DNA of 64,000 bases from Cyrtodaria siliqua (taxonomy: Eukaryota > Mollusca > Bivalvia > Adapedonta > Hiatellidae). Under the pieces are notes generated by a model. It searched no databases. It saw only the letters and a list, made by a program, of their open reading frames with translations, and was not told where the DNA came from. Where the stretch lies: contig JAWPHD010001344.1 in NCBI GenBank assembly GCA_037043455.1, forward strand, positions 62,001 through 126,000, read 5' to 3'. The position numbers were made by a program, and so were the translations under genes. Below, piece after piece: positions 13,701 to 28,700 of this stretch. Numbering within the stretch: position 1 is the first letter of the stretch; each line of letters opens with the position of its first letter.

Positions 13701-16700
13701 CTTTTTTACTGTTAATAAATATTAATTATTATATCGTGCGAATCATGGTATAAAACACTTTTTGCTATTATTTCAAACTTCAATGAGATCTTGTTTCCAT
13801 GGTTATAGACTTGGTGAACCAGATGTCCAACACGTACAACCTGCCTCTCAAGATGGGCTATAGCTCAGCACGGGGATTTCACATACAGATGTACGGAGGT
13901 GGAGATCAGGGTTATACGGCGGACAATCTTCCTGAAGTGTTCATCAAAGTCACCAAAAATAAGAACACCTTCAGTTTTACCACCGCTGACTTGGTACTTG
14001 ATTTTAACATTGTATCTAGCAAGCTTGAAGTAGAATATCGCTTAAGCCGGTGCTAGGGGATGTGAGAGGTGTTGCTTCTTACATTACCTCTCATGAACAG
14101 ACTCGATAAAACCGAGTCTGCTACTTTATTCTCTTGGTTGTGTTTGTTGCTTCCATTTAAGAATCTCCCTTATCAGTATTTATTACACTCCATTATTACA
14201 GATTGAACACCTAAAACAAAAAGATTTTCAAATAGTTTTTGCTCTTCCTCCAAATTTGTATTAAATATTTGTTACCTGTAAACAATAACGGGAGATAGCA
14301 GTTATCTGTAAACAGTAATGGGAGATAGCAGTTACCTGTAAACAATAAAGGCAGATATCATTTACCTGTAAACAAAAATGGATGGGAGATAGCAGTTACC
14401 TGTAAACAATAATTAAAGCAGATAGCAGTTACGTAAACAATAATGGGAGATATCAGTAACCGGTAAACAATAGTGGGAGATATCAGTTACCTGTAAACAA
14501 TAATGAGAGATAGCATGAGTTACCTGTAAACAATAATGGGAGATATCAGTTACCTGTAAACAATGATGGGAGATAGCAGTTACATGTATACCAATAATGG
14601 GAGATATCAGTTACCTGTAAACAATAATGAGAGATAGCATGAGTTACCTGTAAACAATAACGGGAGATATCAGTTACCTGTAAACAATAATGAGAGATAG
14701 CATTAGTTACCTGTAAACAATAATGGGAGGTAGCAGTTACCTGTAAACAATAATGGGAGATAGCATTTACCTGTAAACAATAATTGGAGATAGCAGTTAC
14801 CTGTAAACAATAATGGGAGATAGCATGAGTTACCTGTTACCTGTAAACAATAATGGGAGATATCAGTTACCTGTAAACAAGAATGAGAGATAGCATGAAT
14901 TACCTGTAAACAATAATGGGAAATAGCAGTTACCTGTAAACAATAATAGGAGATATCAGTTAACTGTAAACAATAATGGGAGATAGCATTTACCTGTAAA
15001 CAATAATTGGAGATAGCAGTTACCTGTAAACAATAATGGGAGATAGCATGAGTTACCTGTTACCTGTAAACAATAATGGGAGATATCAGTTACCTGTAAA
15101 CAAGAATGAGAGATAGCATGAATTACCTGTAAACAATAATGGGAGATAGCATGAGTTACCTGTTACCTGTAAACAAGAATGAGCGATAGCATGAATTACC
15201 TGTAAACAATAATGGGAAATAGCAGTTACCTGTAAACAATAATAGGAGATAGCAGTTACCTGTAAATTAATTCTCTTCTAGCCTTATCAGCACAAACCAG
15301 TCCTGCTCATTTATTTTATTTGTGTTAACCCTTGTTTTACAGAAGTTGTATTTACTTGTTTCAGATAAAAATGAATGGTAAGTATCAATCTTCATAATAT
15401 TCAATTTATTGAACAAGTTGGACGATGCGAGGATGTGGCGATGCGAGGATGTGGCGAGCATCATATCAATGTTATCCAATGAGACACAAATGTGAGATTC
15501 TATTTAACATATAAGTCCAAAAATGCCGCATAATGTACATGTTTTAATGTAGCTGGCTATATAAATCGTTGCAATCGGAACTGCCTCTTTGATTTCCTTA
15601 ATCCATTATTATGGCTCCCCCACACAAAGTGTGGTAGGGGAGCCATATTGATTTTGTGCTGTCTGTATGTCCGTCTGTATGTCTGTCTGTGTCACAAACG
15701 ATGTCCGATCAATAACTAGAGAATGATTGGACCTAGGGTCCTCAAACTTGGAAGGGTGGTTGGTCATGACAAGTAGATGACCCCTATTGAATTTGGGGTC
15801 ACTAGGTCAAAGGTCAAGGTTGCGGTGACATTGACTATCAAAACGATGTCCGATCAATAACTAGAGAATGGTTGAACCTAGGGTCCTCAAACTTGGAAGG
15901 ATGGTTGGTCATGACCAGTAGATGACCCCTATTGATTTTGGGGTCACTAGGTCAAAGGTCAAGGTTGCGGTAACATTGACTATCAAAACGATGTCCGATC
16001 AATAACTAGGGAATTGTTGGACCTAGGATCCTCAAACTTGGAAGGATGGTTGGTCATGACCAGTAGATGACCCCTATTGATTTTGGGGTCACTAGGTCAA
16101 AGGTCAAGGTTGCGGTGACATTGACTATCAAAACGATGTCCGATCAATAACTAGAGAATGGTTGGACCTAGGGTCCTCAAACTTGGATGGATGGTTGGTC
16201 ATGACCAGTAGATGTTGGTCCTCAAACTTGGAAAGATGGTTGGTCATGACCAGTAGATGACCCCTATTTATTTATTATTATTTATTTTTTAATTTTTTTT
16301 TTATTTTATTTTTTTAATTATTTTTTTAATTATTTTTTTTATTTATTTTTTTTAATTTTTAATTTTTGCATAAAAAGTTTTAGGGTCGGCCCCTTAAAAA
16401 AATAGGGTCGGTCGGGATACCTGAACCACACACATTTTTTTATGTGGCCTTACTGATACAGATAGTAGATACAGTCACAGGGATATTGAATATCAAAACG
16501 ATCTCAGATCAATAGAGAACAGTTGGACCTAGAGTCGTCAATTATGTCTGTTTGGGCGAGTGGGGGAGCAGTACGTTTTTGTCCCATGGACAATAACAAT
16601 TTCTAGTTGTTAATGGTTTCAAAAATTCATGAGGTAATTTTAAATACCGAGCTGAATGAAAATAACCGAGCCATGCTGCATATTTATAACACTAGTGTGT

Positions 16701-19700
16701 TACGATATTGCCATGGCTTAATAACCCTACCACATCACAAGTAATGTAATAATTTGTTACATTGACCAATCCTATTCAGACGAGATATGTATTAACAGCA
16801 TGCATGAATTTTAATACACCAAATTTGTAATTTGGTCTTCATATACAATGTATTGGGTTGGTCAGACTCCTGGGAATGAACATATAATGCACTGTGATTC
16901 AGCCCATAACCAACACCATGAATTATTTGTTTTGTTAAGTAGGTTATTCATGTTTACTTGTTTAATAAAATTGTTTTATTAAATCTAGCTTTAGTCTGTT
17001 CAGGGTCGATATATAAACTTTAATGTAATGTAGTTAATGTATATCGACCCTGGTCTGTTTGACCTATTTCAGGAAATTGTATGATAATTTAAATCAAAAG
17101 ATTTCTTGTATACCAGATTAAGATATCCTATTTTACTAGACTGTGCTAGAAAATCTTATCCTACCCATGGGCACACATAAAGGCCACAGACTAGCTAGTC
17201 AAGGAAGACAGAATCAGCCTTCACAAGCATTTGCTGCTCCTCAGATATATCATTTCATATTTAGTAAAGAGACCTCATAGAAGTGTCCCCCATGTGGTTG
17301 CCGGGGTAGAATACAACCACTGCAAACACCATCACATGCAGAGGGGTAGGACCCCCCATTCATATTCATTTTGTCTTTTTTTGTTCATGCTCATTAAAGG
17401 TCTTCATCATGACCCCTGCATTGTTTCAGGTGCCATCTTGCTCACATCACTAAGAGCAGTGGCAGAAAAACAATAAACGTGGCTCCAGCGTAAATGGAGT
17501 GTCTACAATAGAATTTGCAGCAACTCTGCAGTTCAGGGTGAGAAGGTCCTATAGGCCCATTCTCCATATTTTATCTCGATGTACATGGAGGATGAGCCTG
17601 GCATGTTCATGCCTGTTAGGCGCCATATAACCTATCATGTGTTAATGCGCCTTTAAACCCAATTCAATTCAATTCCATAGAAGTATCTTTACAAAATCCA
17701 AATGGTTTGCAAGAAAACAATTCAAATCTGCATGTCTGTTTCATAATTTCTTCCCACAAGTTGGATTTTTTTTTCTGAACAAGAACAGCTAGCTCATGAA
17801 GATTAGTATATAATACTGTGTCTGAATAAGTTATTCATGCAGTGGAATGATGAATTATGAAAACTTTGTGTCTTCATTTGCAGATAGAGTGAAGGAATCT
17901 CTTCATGAGATCTACATCATGACAAGCATGTGAGTATCACACCAAGTTAGATGACACTGCCATACAAAGTAGTAGAAATAGGTCCTTGTGATCACAAATA
18001 GGTCCTTGTGATCACAAATTTCACTGACCCTTTATAGACCTTGAGATAATAAAAGCATGTAAAGGGATCAAACTTTGTGGCCTTGTATAGCATGGATGTC
18101 CGAAATTATAAGTTGGAAATCTCAGCTAACATTTAAATAAAGAAATGACTCGTTGAACATGATCCCTGATGTCATTGTAAAGCGATTACATAGTTTTGGA
18201 AGGGAATCAATGGTGAAGTTGGTTGTTTTGCCAAATAATGGGATGTTTAAAGAAACCTACAGACAGGCAGGCCCACTGGCTTCGACCAGGCGTGGCTTCG
18301 ACCAACCGGCTGACTGAACTAAACATGTCCATGCAATGTATAGTTAAGATTTAACAAGTATACATATACTTACTAATATGACCTATATGGGCTTGTATAT
18401 TGCAGAGTGATGACAGAGTTGCTGAATGGTATCCGTGATGACATTGGCTGTCTGTACAAGCTGACAGAGACCGTGGCCATGATAGACATGCTGCTGTCGT
18501 TTGCTCATGCATGCACCGTCTCAGACTTTGGTAAGATTAGAATGTAGCATAAGTATAAATTGCAAAAAAGGGTGTATTACGAGAACATACTGAGTATTTG
18601 GAAAACATGGGAATTAAGTTTAAAAAAAAAGATCTGCTTAAATATAAAAGAAATCGAAAAAAAGTGAATGTGCAAGTTTTGGTCCTACATATATATGGAG
18701 AGAAAAGTCAGTATATATTTTCCAGCATAGGTGATGTTACATCCATGTGAGTTGCCGAGACCCTGAATATTTGCCTATGCAGAGTTCGCTGCATGAGCAG
18801 TTTAAGCCAATATATGCAAATATTTTCTGCAATTATAATTATCATGGTGGTGTAGGGCCTGCGAAATAAAAGGCAGCAGTGGTATTAATAAATGAAATAA
18901 GTTGCAGTTGTTTGTAAAGCAGCAACAATAGCAATTGTGGCTATTTCTTCTTGCTGCCTATTAATCAAGCATGTTGAAGAACCAGCAAGCTGATGGAAAC
19001 TGGCTGTTCCTTCTCCCACTCCATTAATCAAGCATGTTGAAGATAAATAAATCTAGGTGCTTATTCCAATCTAGGTGCTTATTCCAATCCTTCATACATC
19101 AAGATTGTTTTGTGTCCCTTTAAAACAGCGGATTTTGGAAAGAAATAATTCATTCAGATGTTTTTTAACCAAAAATATGTTTGCATTAAAATGATTATTC
19201 CTACGATTGTTCCTATTTGATCATGCTAACAGAGCTCCTCAAAACAAGTGGAAGACCAAAAAAGAACATTTTTGAAATGTGAAACCCACGCATAAGATTG
19301 TTGTCTCCCTTTAATAAAGCAGTCGTTCACATTGTTTGAATACTATTTGTTTTAGTTAAACCAGAGTTTACAGACACTCTTGCCATCAAACAAGCAAGAC
19401 ATCCCATATTAGAGAGAATCTCAGTGGATCCTCCCGTACCTAACAATATTGTAAGTACTGATAAGCATTTTCAAACAGCACTATTTGTATAAGAATCATT
19501 GAATTGATTTTTCTATTGAAATAACTCTTGATGTTTGACATGATACCATATGCTGCATCAAACAGTGTGTTTGTATAATGCAATACATAATGACTAAATA
19601 ATGAAAACACTGTTATCTTAATCCAGTCTCTGCTCAAAACAAAACTTTGTCTCGCTACTACACTTAGCATTCAAACGTTGAACTTCACCCATTTGTAATT

Positions 19701-22700
19701 GACTGCATATCCGACTAGTTCTGAGACCAGTGTATACATCAGCTGCAGTTTTAAAGGGTGTTATAATGGCACTTGCAGAAACTCATTCAATATAATTTTA
19801 TTTTGGTTCCAAAATTACTTCAAACAAATGTTAACCACAATGAGAAGATGTGTTAATTGTGTGCAAGAATCTGGGCTCCGTTTTATTAAACATCTTATGA
19901 TAAGTCTCAACTTTTAAAACTGTTCACATGTTTGCACATAAGAATTCAATGTAGACAATTATGTGCAGAAATATCAAATGTATAAGAAAATGAATCAAAG
20001 TAAAGAATTTAAGAATTAACTTGCGATCAAAATTGTCGTAAGTTGTTTCATAAAACTGGGCCCAGGTCCGTACTCCAAAAGTCAGGGTCATACTTGGAGG
20101 TCAAATGAGTCAAAATCTGGAGGGGCATTTTTTTCTTGTTCTTATTAATTTATATTGGTTACAATCTATTTCAGTATGCCTCTGATGACAGCAACTTCAT
20201 GATCATAACTGGTCCTAATATGGTAAGTAATGTCCATATATACTGTTTCTTTTATTTAACAGTAACATATGATAATGGGCATTTAATTTATAAAGTAACT
20301 TTTAATTAACTATTAAATACATTGTCCTACTAAATACCGCTAAGGACCACAAAGTACCCTAAGGACCACAAAGTACCAATAAGGGGCCACTAAGGACTGC
20401 TAAGAGACCACTAAGGACCACAAAGTACCACTAAGGGACCACTAAGGACTGCTAAGAGACCACTAAGGACCACTAAGGGACTACTAAGAATGAATAAGTA
20501 TATTTAATTGATAATAAATTGCTAAATTGCATGTCACGTTAATTAAACGCACACAAAACTCTCGCACAGACGGGCAAACGACAGGCAGAGAAAGTTAAAA
20601 ACAATATTTGACTTAATAATAATATTGTAAAATGTATATCTGTATCATACGTTTAAGGGGATTTGAATGTTAATAAACATGAAACAAACTAAAAAATTTG
20701 TTGTGTATCATTTTACAGACATAAAAAAAGGTTTTATAAAAAGTGCTGTTTCGCATTCCTACGGATTTGCGAGAATTCAAAAAGTCATTGTTTTGCAATT
20801 TTAATTTCAAATATACGATATCTCGGTGTGAAAATCAAGGCCAACATTTAATATAATTGATAATTTAGTTTAATACTGATGCCGCTGATTTACTATAGTA
20901 GTTATTACAGTGTTAATGCCAAGTATCTATTAGTGGCCAGTTATAAAGCCAATGACGTGGGGGGTGGTGGGTGGGGGAGAGAAATTAAAGCATATTTAAT
21001 AAAATTATTAGTCCGACAATATTGTATAAAAGTATTCCCACCTAATAAATTCTATGAATACTATTAATTTCTAATCATTAAAGTATCAATGACCTTCATT
21101 TGACAATGAACACTGCTTCAAATTGAAAGTTATGCATGAAATTGGGGTGTCAGTTTACACCACCCACTGTTGATTTTTTTTATGGTTTAGTCGACTTCAT
21201 TAATATTTGTAAAATCCGGCAAATATTCGCCTATTCTATCAAGTAATGTAAAGTTGCAAGGGACATATAAAACAGTTGTTTTATGTCTGATGCTTGTAGC
21301 AGATGCTTTCATAACAAACACCACATCAGAAACAGTTAACCTAAGCAGGAACGAGTATGAACATCTACCGTATTTTACCTTGTATAGTACACAGTTTTTT
21401 TACCTGTTTTACGGTTTCCAGAAGTGGGGTGCGTATTAAACAAGGAAACAATAAAAACCTTTTTTCTTCTTGCATTTCAAGTGCAGAATGTCAATGTCAG
21501 AACGGGAGGAAAACACCAAAGTCGAACAATAATGAATACCGATAAATAATATTTACTTTTTCTTGACTTACTCTCTTTATACAAGTAATTTATAACTTAA
21601 TTTGACTTACAAATTAAGTCCATAAAAAAGTAATTACCTTGTTCTCAGGCCCGCCCGCATGTCTTTTTTTGGTGCCGCATTGCCGATTTTATCTCAAAAG
21701 TAATAAAATAAAAATTGGAAATGCGCTACCGAAATTTCGAAAAACAAGTTCCGCATCAAAGTTCGTTCTGGTTTTTACATGCAACTACCTCAGGGGAATC
21801 CCCTTGTGGGTAGACTGGTGCGCGGCCGACTACCTGCCGCTCTGCTCGCTAGCTTGTGAGTGTTGCAGTCGTACGGGTACCAATCTAGGAGTCGGACGCT
21901 TGAGACGCTTGGAATTAGTAGGTGCTACAGAACAGGCGATTTATTCAAGCGTCTAATCGACAAAGTCTCACAACAACATGCAATAGTTCATGCGTGATCT
22001 AATACAAATATACAGACTTATTGTGATTGAAAGAAGCATAAGTCGGGAAGAAATGATAAGGTAATGATCGACAATAGAGATTAGCTGATCCAACTGGTTA
22101 TTGCACATGTATTTTGAGATATTTTGCATCAATACATGTATTGGAATTAAAAGATTGGATAAAAAAAAATCGCCCGTGTGTCTGTTGACCACTGTAAAAT
22201 TGTAAAAAAAAATGCGCCCGCCCGCATCTCTTCTCAGAAAAAGTGGCCTGAGAACCAGGTAATTAATTTTTTGTGGCCTTAGTGTATTATGAACATATTT
22301 GCATATTTGTTGTAGAATTTCAATAAATGGTGAACATTTTTTCCCTTTGTTTTGCTTTTATCCGCTATTCTATAAATTGTTTATAATTTCACATGTTTTG
22401 CAAACTGCAGAAACTGCTACCATACAGACACACTTTAAATGCAGAAAGAGTGGATTATTCTATTTCTATAATCCTTTGAAGTTGACCGACATTAGAGTAA
22501 GCGAGACCTTATTGATATTTTTGAGGGTGAGTCAAACCTTTGATTTAACCGACAGATACGCAATAAAAATGTGTATGTCTCTGACAGATAATGGAATGGA
22601 CCACTCATATCAATAGCGACGACCCATAACACCTAAATTAAAAATGGTTTTCGCCCGGTTAAAACATTGTGTCAAGTTGCGTGTATCCATGACTGATTAC

Positions 22701-25700
22701 ACAATATTTTATGGATGTTTACTTAAATGGCATGGTCAGTAATCGTGTAATTCCTAGGTTTTCAGTTTGGGTGTGGAATTAACGGGAGATTGATAGATAA
22801 TTGTTTTCAACGTTGGTCGATAATAACAGTAAAAAGTCACGATCATAACCTTTATTTAATGTCTAATTGCATCGCGACAAACAAGCTTTTTTGCCTCAAT
22901 TAAATTTGTTGTACCTATTATTCTGCTGGCTGTGTTTTTAATTATCTTGATGCAATTAGAAAAAAATATTTTTTAACTTTTATTTAGGCTAATGGTTCAT
23001 TTAGGAAAAATAATATTTTGAGGCGCATTATACACGAAAACAACTTTTTTAACCAAGATTGACCTCTGACAGTGGGGTGCGCACTATACATGGGTGCGCA
23101 ATATACACGGTAAAATAGGTATTAAATTATGAAACCTAAGTATCATCTATTTTCAGGTTTTTTTCTCCTAAGTGCCTCTTAATTGTTCTAAGTGGTCATA
23201 CTCACGTTGGTCCCTTATTAGTGGTCCTTAGTGGTCCTTAGTGGTATTTAGTAGGACCCTTGAATACACAATGAATCGTCTGTAAATGGTAAGTTTATCA
23301 GAAACTTTTCATCCTGTTTTGTTTTGCTCATTTGCATTTCATTAAATAATACTGATATCTGTTTCATAAATTTTAGTTGGCCTCAACTCCATAGATTCAT
23401 ACTGCTCTCATATCTCTTGTCTACTCTTGTGATTCATCTTCTATTGTGGGATGATTTGGGATCTCACTGCAATTTATTGTTTATTTTCAATTGTGGAATG
23501 GTAAATCCAGTCTGTTTTTAATTGTAGAGTGGTAAGTCAACCTACCTGCGTCAGATTGCCTTGCTACAGATTATGGCCCAGATTGGATCGTTCGTGCCGG
23601 CTGAGTATGCTTCGTTCCGAGTGACCAATCAGATCTTCTCCAGGATAGGCAGCGATGATGACCTGGAGACAAACTCCTCTACATTCATGCTGGAGGTATG
23701 TATTTTTGTAAATATTTATATAATAGTGTATTTCAATTAGACCACTGTTCCAAGACATAAATCACTTATGAAACAGTGGTAAGTTTGGAAATGTGTAGTA
23801 CATGTATTACCAGTAGGATCTGAAGTTTTTAATGCACTTACAAACAATGCTGTAGTTTATTGATAATTAGATACCTGCATCACTGAAGAGAAAAATAACA
23901 TATTTAAAATAAATATTAGCAAGTGATGACTCTTGTACAATTTGGTTTTATATATATTAAAGCATAATATGGTCATCCGTGAGGATTGCGTAATAATTTA
24001 AGAATTATGTCTTTATATTAGATTAATAGATGTTGAATATATATAATAGAAAAAGCATTAACTTGATTTCTTCTAATAAAGGTTGATGGTGTGTACAGGT
24101 GTGGGGAGAAGAGGTGTTAGAGTCAGTGATGATTGGTGAAAGAGAAAGAGAATGTGAAATGTTGAAGATATGGGTTGGGAGACAACAAAATGAGAAGGGA
24201 GAAAAGTAGTGTCCGTGGACCTGTGATATTAAAGGCACGATGGGTTTGGGGTGGGAGATGTTAAAATCAGTTATAAGGAGAATTGTATTGTCTGAGCTGT
24301 GACCTGGGAATGAGAACAGTTGTTCCCCAGGTCCAACTCAATTGTCATTTATCAACAACAATAATAATCTAGTTTATGTTGTGTCAGATGAAAGAGATCA
24401 ACTACATCATACAGACAGCAGCACCAAACTCACTTGTGATTATCGATGAGCTGGGCAGAGGTAAGGTTACACGTACATCATACAGACAGTGGCACCAAAC
24501 TCACTTGTGATTATTGATGAGCTGGGCAGAGGTAAGGTTACACGTACATCGTACAGACAGTGGCACCAATCTCACTTGTGATTATTGATGAGCTGGGCAG
24601 AGGTAAGGTTACACGTACATCATACAGACAGTGGCACCAATCTCACTTGTGATTATTGATGAGCTGGGCAGAGGTAAGGTTACACGTACATCATACAGAC
24701 AATGGCACCAAACTCACTTGTGATTATTGATGAGCTGGGCAGAGGTAAGGTTACACGTACATTGTACAGACAGTGGCACCAAACACCCTTATGATTATCG
24801 ATGAGCTGGGCAGAGGTAAGGTTACATGTACATCTTACAGACAGTGGCACCAAACACCCTTATGATTATCGATGAGCTGGGCAGAGGTAAGGTTACATGT
24901 ACATCATACAGACAGTGGCACCAAACTCCCTTATGATTATCGACAAGCTCGGCAGAAGTAAGGTTGAGATTTTGTTCAGCTCATTTTTATTCATCTCATT
25001 CTCAAACTGAGATTCTCTCATTGTTTTCTCAAATATCTCATCCAAAAATGTTAAATGGGCAAACAAATCTCATTACTTTATAACCATTTTGCAGTAAAAA
25101 AGCTGTGAAAATCTCACTAACAAATGTAGAAATCACATACAATTTTGCAAAGCGAGTCTTTTCTCTCCAAATGGTTTTGGGCCACAATGATCACAGGAAT
25201 CACACATTTACCTTTTGTCTTTGTCTAACTTATTTGCATTGACACGCGCAATCACAGTATCCTCACAGTATCCTCACAGAGAGGTGATAAAATATTTAAA
25301 AAAGGGGAGAAGTGTTCATGAGTTAATTATACCCTGCTTTCACAAAGTGAAGTCGGGGGGCTATATAGGAATCACATTGTCCGTAAAGTCCTGGTGCATA
25401 ACTTCATGTAACACATTTTGTCACGTCGCATCGCATCCTGTAACACATATTCATTACTTGCATTTCTCAAACAGTTTTGAATGGGTTGTTCCCAAACTTC
25501 ATATACACATAACAACTTATGACCTTTTATCCCTCTACATCACCCATATATTGTTGATTGCCTTATTTATTACAGAATTATGGCCCTTTGTTTGACTTAG
25601 AATTAAAGCGGGGGTATTCATCACCTTCAGTGATTGTTCTAGTTTATTTTAGCTTCTAACTTCTGATTAAATAAAAATCTAAGTTAACAAAAATAGTCCT

Positions 25701-28700
25701 CAACTTGTGATAACCTCTAGAGATGATCCTTGGCAGTTGTGCTGCCAACTCCAGTTGTCTTGCCATGTTCTTTATAGGTACAAGTGCCGAGGAAGGGGTG
25801 GGACTGTGTTACGCCATCTGCGAATATCTACTGAATCTCAAGGTAAGATTTCCCATCATGCTATAGTTATATACAGTTTCTCGTATATTAATCTCTTCGA
25901 TTTAATAGGAAAATATTTAATCAGTATTAAACACCCGAAAGAGGAAAGGAAAACATGAATAATACCATTTAAATAAAAATGTTTCTTCTATGATATACTG
26001 GCTAGAAATTTACAGATTAAGACAACAAAGTTATAAATCTTTACTAATTGACAACATGACTTTATTCAGATTATTTTTAAGCCATTAGTAACAGAAATAT
26101 TCAATTTGGTTATTAAACTTGACTTGTTTTGCATTGGGGCAGGTAGGAAACTCAGATATGGCAGATCTTCTGTCATGGTTAGCTTTGTGCTTTAAAGCTA
26201 CAGACCTCTGTAGTAGGTGGGTTTAGTTTAAACATTTATTTTACACCGATTGTAACGAAAGCTCTATGAACTTATTTGAATCACTCTCGATGTCTTCCTG
26301 GGTAGAACCAGTACTAAGCAATGCAGATAAAATGTCTTGCTGAGGGACACAACGCATATGGCAATGACGGGAATCGAACCCATGACTTTTGGATCATGGG
26401 TCCAACGCTCTACCACTAGACCACAGCGCTCCACAAACTTATTTGTAGTAGGTGGGTTTGCTACCTGTTGGTGAATGGCGGTTGGGAAACTTCATGCTTT
26501 TTCCTTCTCTTCACTGTCCACATATGACATTGCATGTTAACTCTAAAAAAAAACTTGCATTTTTGATGGAAATACAGTTTAATACTACATGTACTTTGAT
26601 ATTTCAGGCATTTACTTTCTTTGTGACCCACTTTCTGGAGCTGACGAGTTTGGACAGTCTCTATCCCAATGTGGAGAAGTAAGTGTGCAATATTTATTGT
26701 TTATTATTTTCATAAAGTTAAAATATATCTATTTGCAATTATTTTTGTACCACATCTGTGTTGTTCAAATGCATTCTCACTGACAGTTAACACAGTCTGT
26801 CTAGACAGCATTATGAACAGGACATGCTCTCTGTCACAGTCTGTCTAGACAGCATTATGAACAGGACATGCTCTCTGTCACAGTCTGTCTAGACAGCATT
26901 ATGAACAGGACATGCTCTCTGTCACAGTCTGTCTAGACAGCATTATGAACAGGACATGCTCTCTGTCACAGTCTGTCTAGACAGCATTATGAACAGGACA
27001 TTCTCTCTGTCACAGTCTGTCTAGACAGCATTATGAACAGGACATTCTCTCTGTCACAGTCTGTCTAGACAGCATTATGAACAGGACATGCTCTCTGTCA
27101 CAGTCTGTCATAACAGCATTATGAACAGGACATGCTCTCTGTCACAGTCTGTCTAGACAGCATTATGAACAGGACATGCTCTCTGTCACAGTCTGTCTAG
27201 ACAGCATTATGAACAGGACATTCTCTCTGGCACAGTCGGTCTTGACAGCATTATGAACAGGACATTCTCTCTGTCACAGTCTGTCTAGACAGCATTATGA
27301 ACAGGACATTCTCTATGTCATGTCACAGTCTGTCTAGACAGCATTATGAACAGGACATGCTCTCTGTCACAGTCTGTCTAGACAGCATTATGAACAGGAC
27401 ATGCTCTCTGTCACAGTCTGTCTAGACAGCATTATGAACAGGACATGCTCTCTGTCACAGTCTGTCTAGACAGCATTATGAACAGGACATGCTCTCTGTC
27501 ACAGTCTGTCTAGACAGCATTATGAACAGGACATTCTCTCTGGCACAGTCGGTCTTGACAGCATTATGAACAGGACATTCTCTCTGGCACAGTCGGTCTT
27601 GACAGCATTATGAACAGGACATTCTCTCTGGCACAGTCGGTCTTGACAGCATTATGAACAGGACATTCTCTCATGCACAGTCGGTCTTGACAGCATTATG
27701 AACAGGACATTCTCTCTGGCACAGTCTGTCTAGACAGCATTATGAACAGGACATTCTCTCTGTCACAGTCTGTCTAGACAGCATTATGAACAGGACATTC
27801 TCTCTGGCACAGTCTGTCATAACAGCATTATGAACAGGACATTCTCTCTGATACTGTCTGCCTTGAGAGCATTATGAACAGGGCATTCTCTTTGACACTC
27901 TCTGACAGCATTATGAACAGGACATTCTCTCTGATACAGTCTGTCATAACAGCATTATGAACAGGACATTCTCTCTGGCATAGTCTGTCATAACAGCATT
28001 ATGAACAGGACATTCTCTCTGATACAGTCTGTCATAACAGCATTATGAACAGGACATTCTCTCTGGCACAGTCTGTCATAACAGCATTATGAACAGGACA
28101 TGCTCTCTGATACAGTCTGTCATAACAGCATTATGAACAGGACATTCTCTCTGATACTGTCTGCCTTGAGAGCATTATGAACAGGGCATTCTCTTTGACA
28201 CTCTCTTACAGCATTATGAACAGGGCATTCTTTCTGACAGTTTGTTTTGGCAGCATTATGAACAGGGCATGCTCTTTGACAGTTTACACAGTATGTCTTG
28301 ACAGCATTATGAACAGGTCATTCTCTCTGACACAGTCTGTCATGACAGCATTACGAACAGGGAATTCTCTCTGCCACAGTCTATCTTGATAACATTATGA
28401 ACAGGGCATTCTCTCTGACACAGTATGTCTTGACATCATTATGATCAGGGCATTCTCTGTGGCACAGTCTGTTTTGACAGCATTATGATCAGGGCATTCT
28501 CTCTAGCACAGTCTGTCTTGACAGCATTATGATCAGGGCATTCTCTCTAGCACAGTCTGTCTTGGCAGCATTTATATGAACAGGACATTCTCTCTCGCAC
28601 AGTCTGTCTTGACAGCATTATAATCAGGGCATTCTCCCTATGGCACAGTCTGTCCTGACAGCATTATGATCAGGGTATTCCCTCTAGCACAGTCTGTCTT

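Noticed and set aside
25215..25595. 126-codon frame in the intron after exon 15
   Set aside because: It overlaps a hairpin-headed repeat fragment and lacks coding character.
26360..26432. Functional tRNA on the minus strand
   Set aside because: D, anticodon and T arms are recognisable but the acceptor stem does not pair; better explained as a SINE head.
28177..28389. Frame reading MNRAFSLT repeats
   Set aside because: A translation of the 44-bp array; the period is not a multiple of three, so the frame survives only by local indels.
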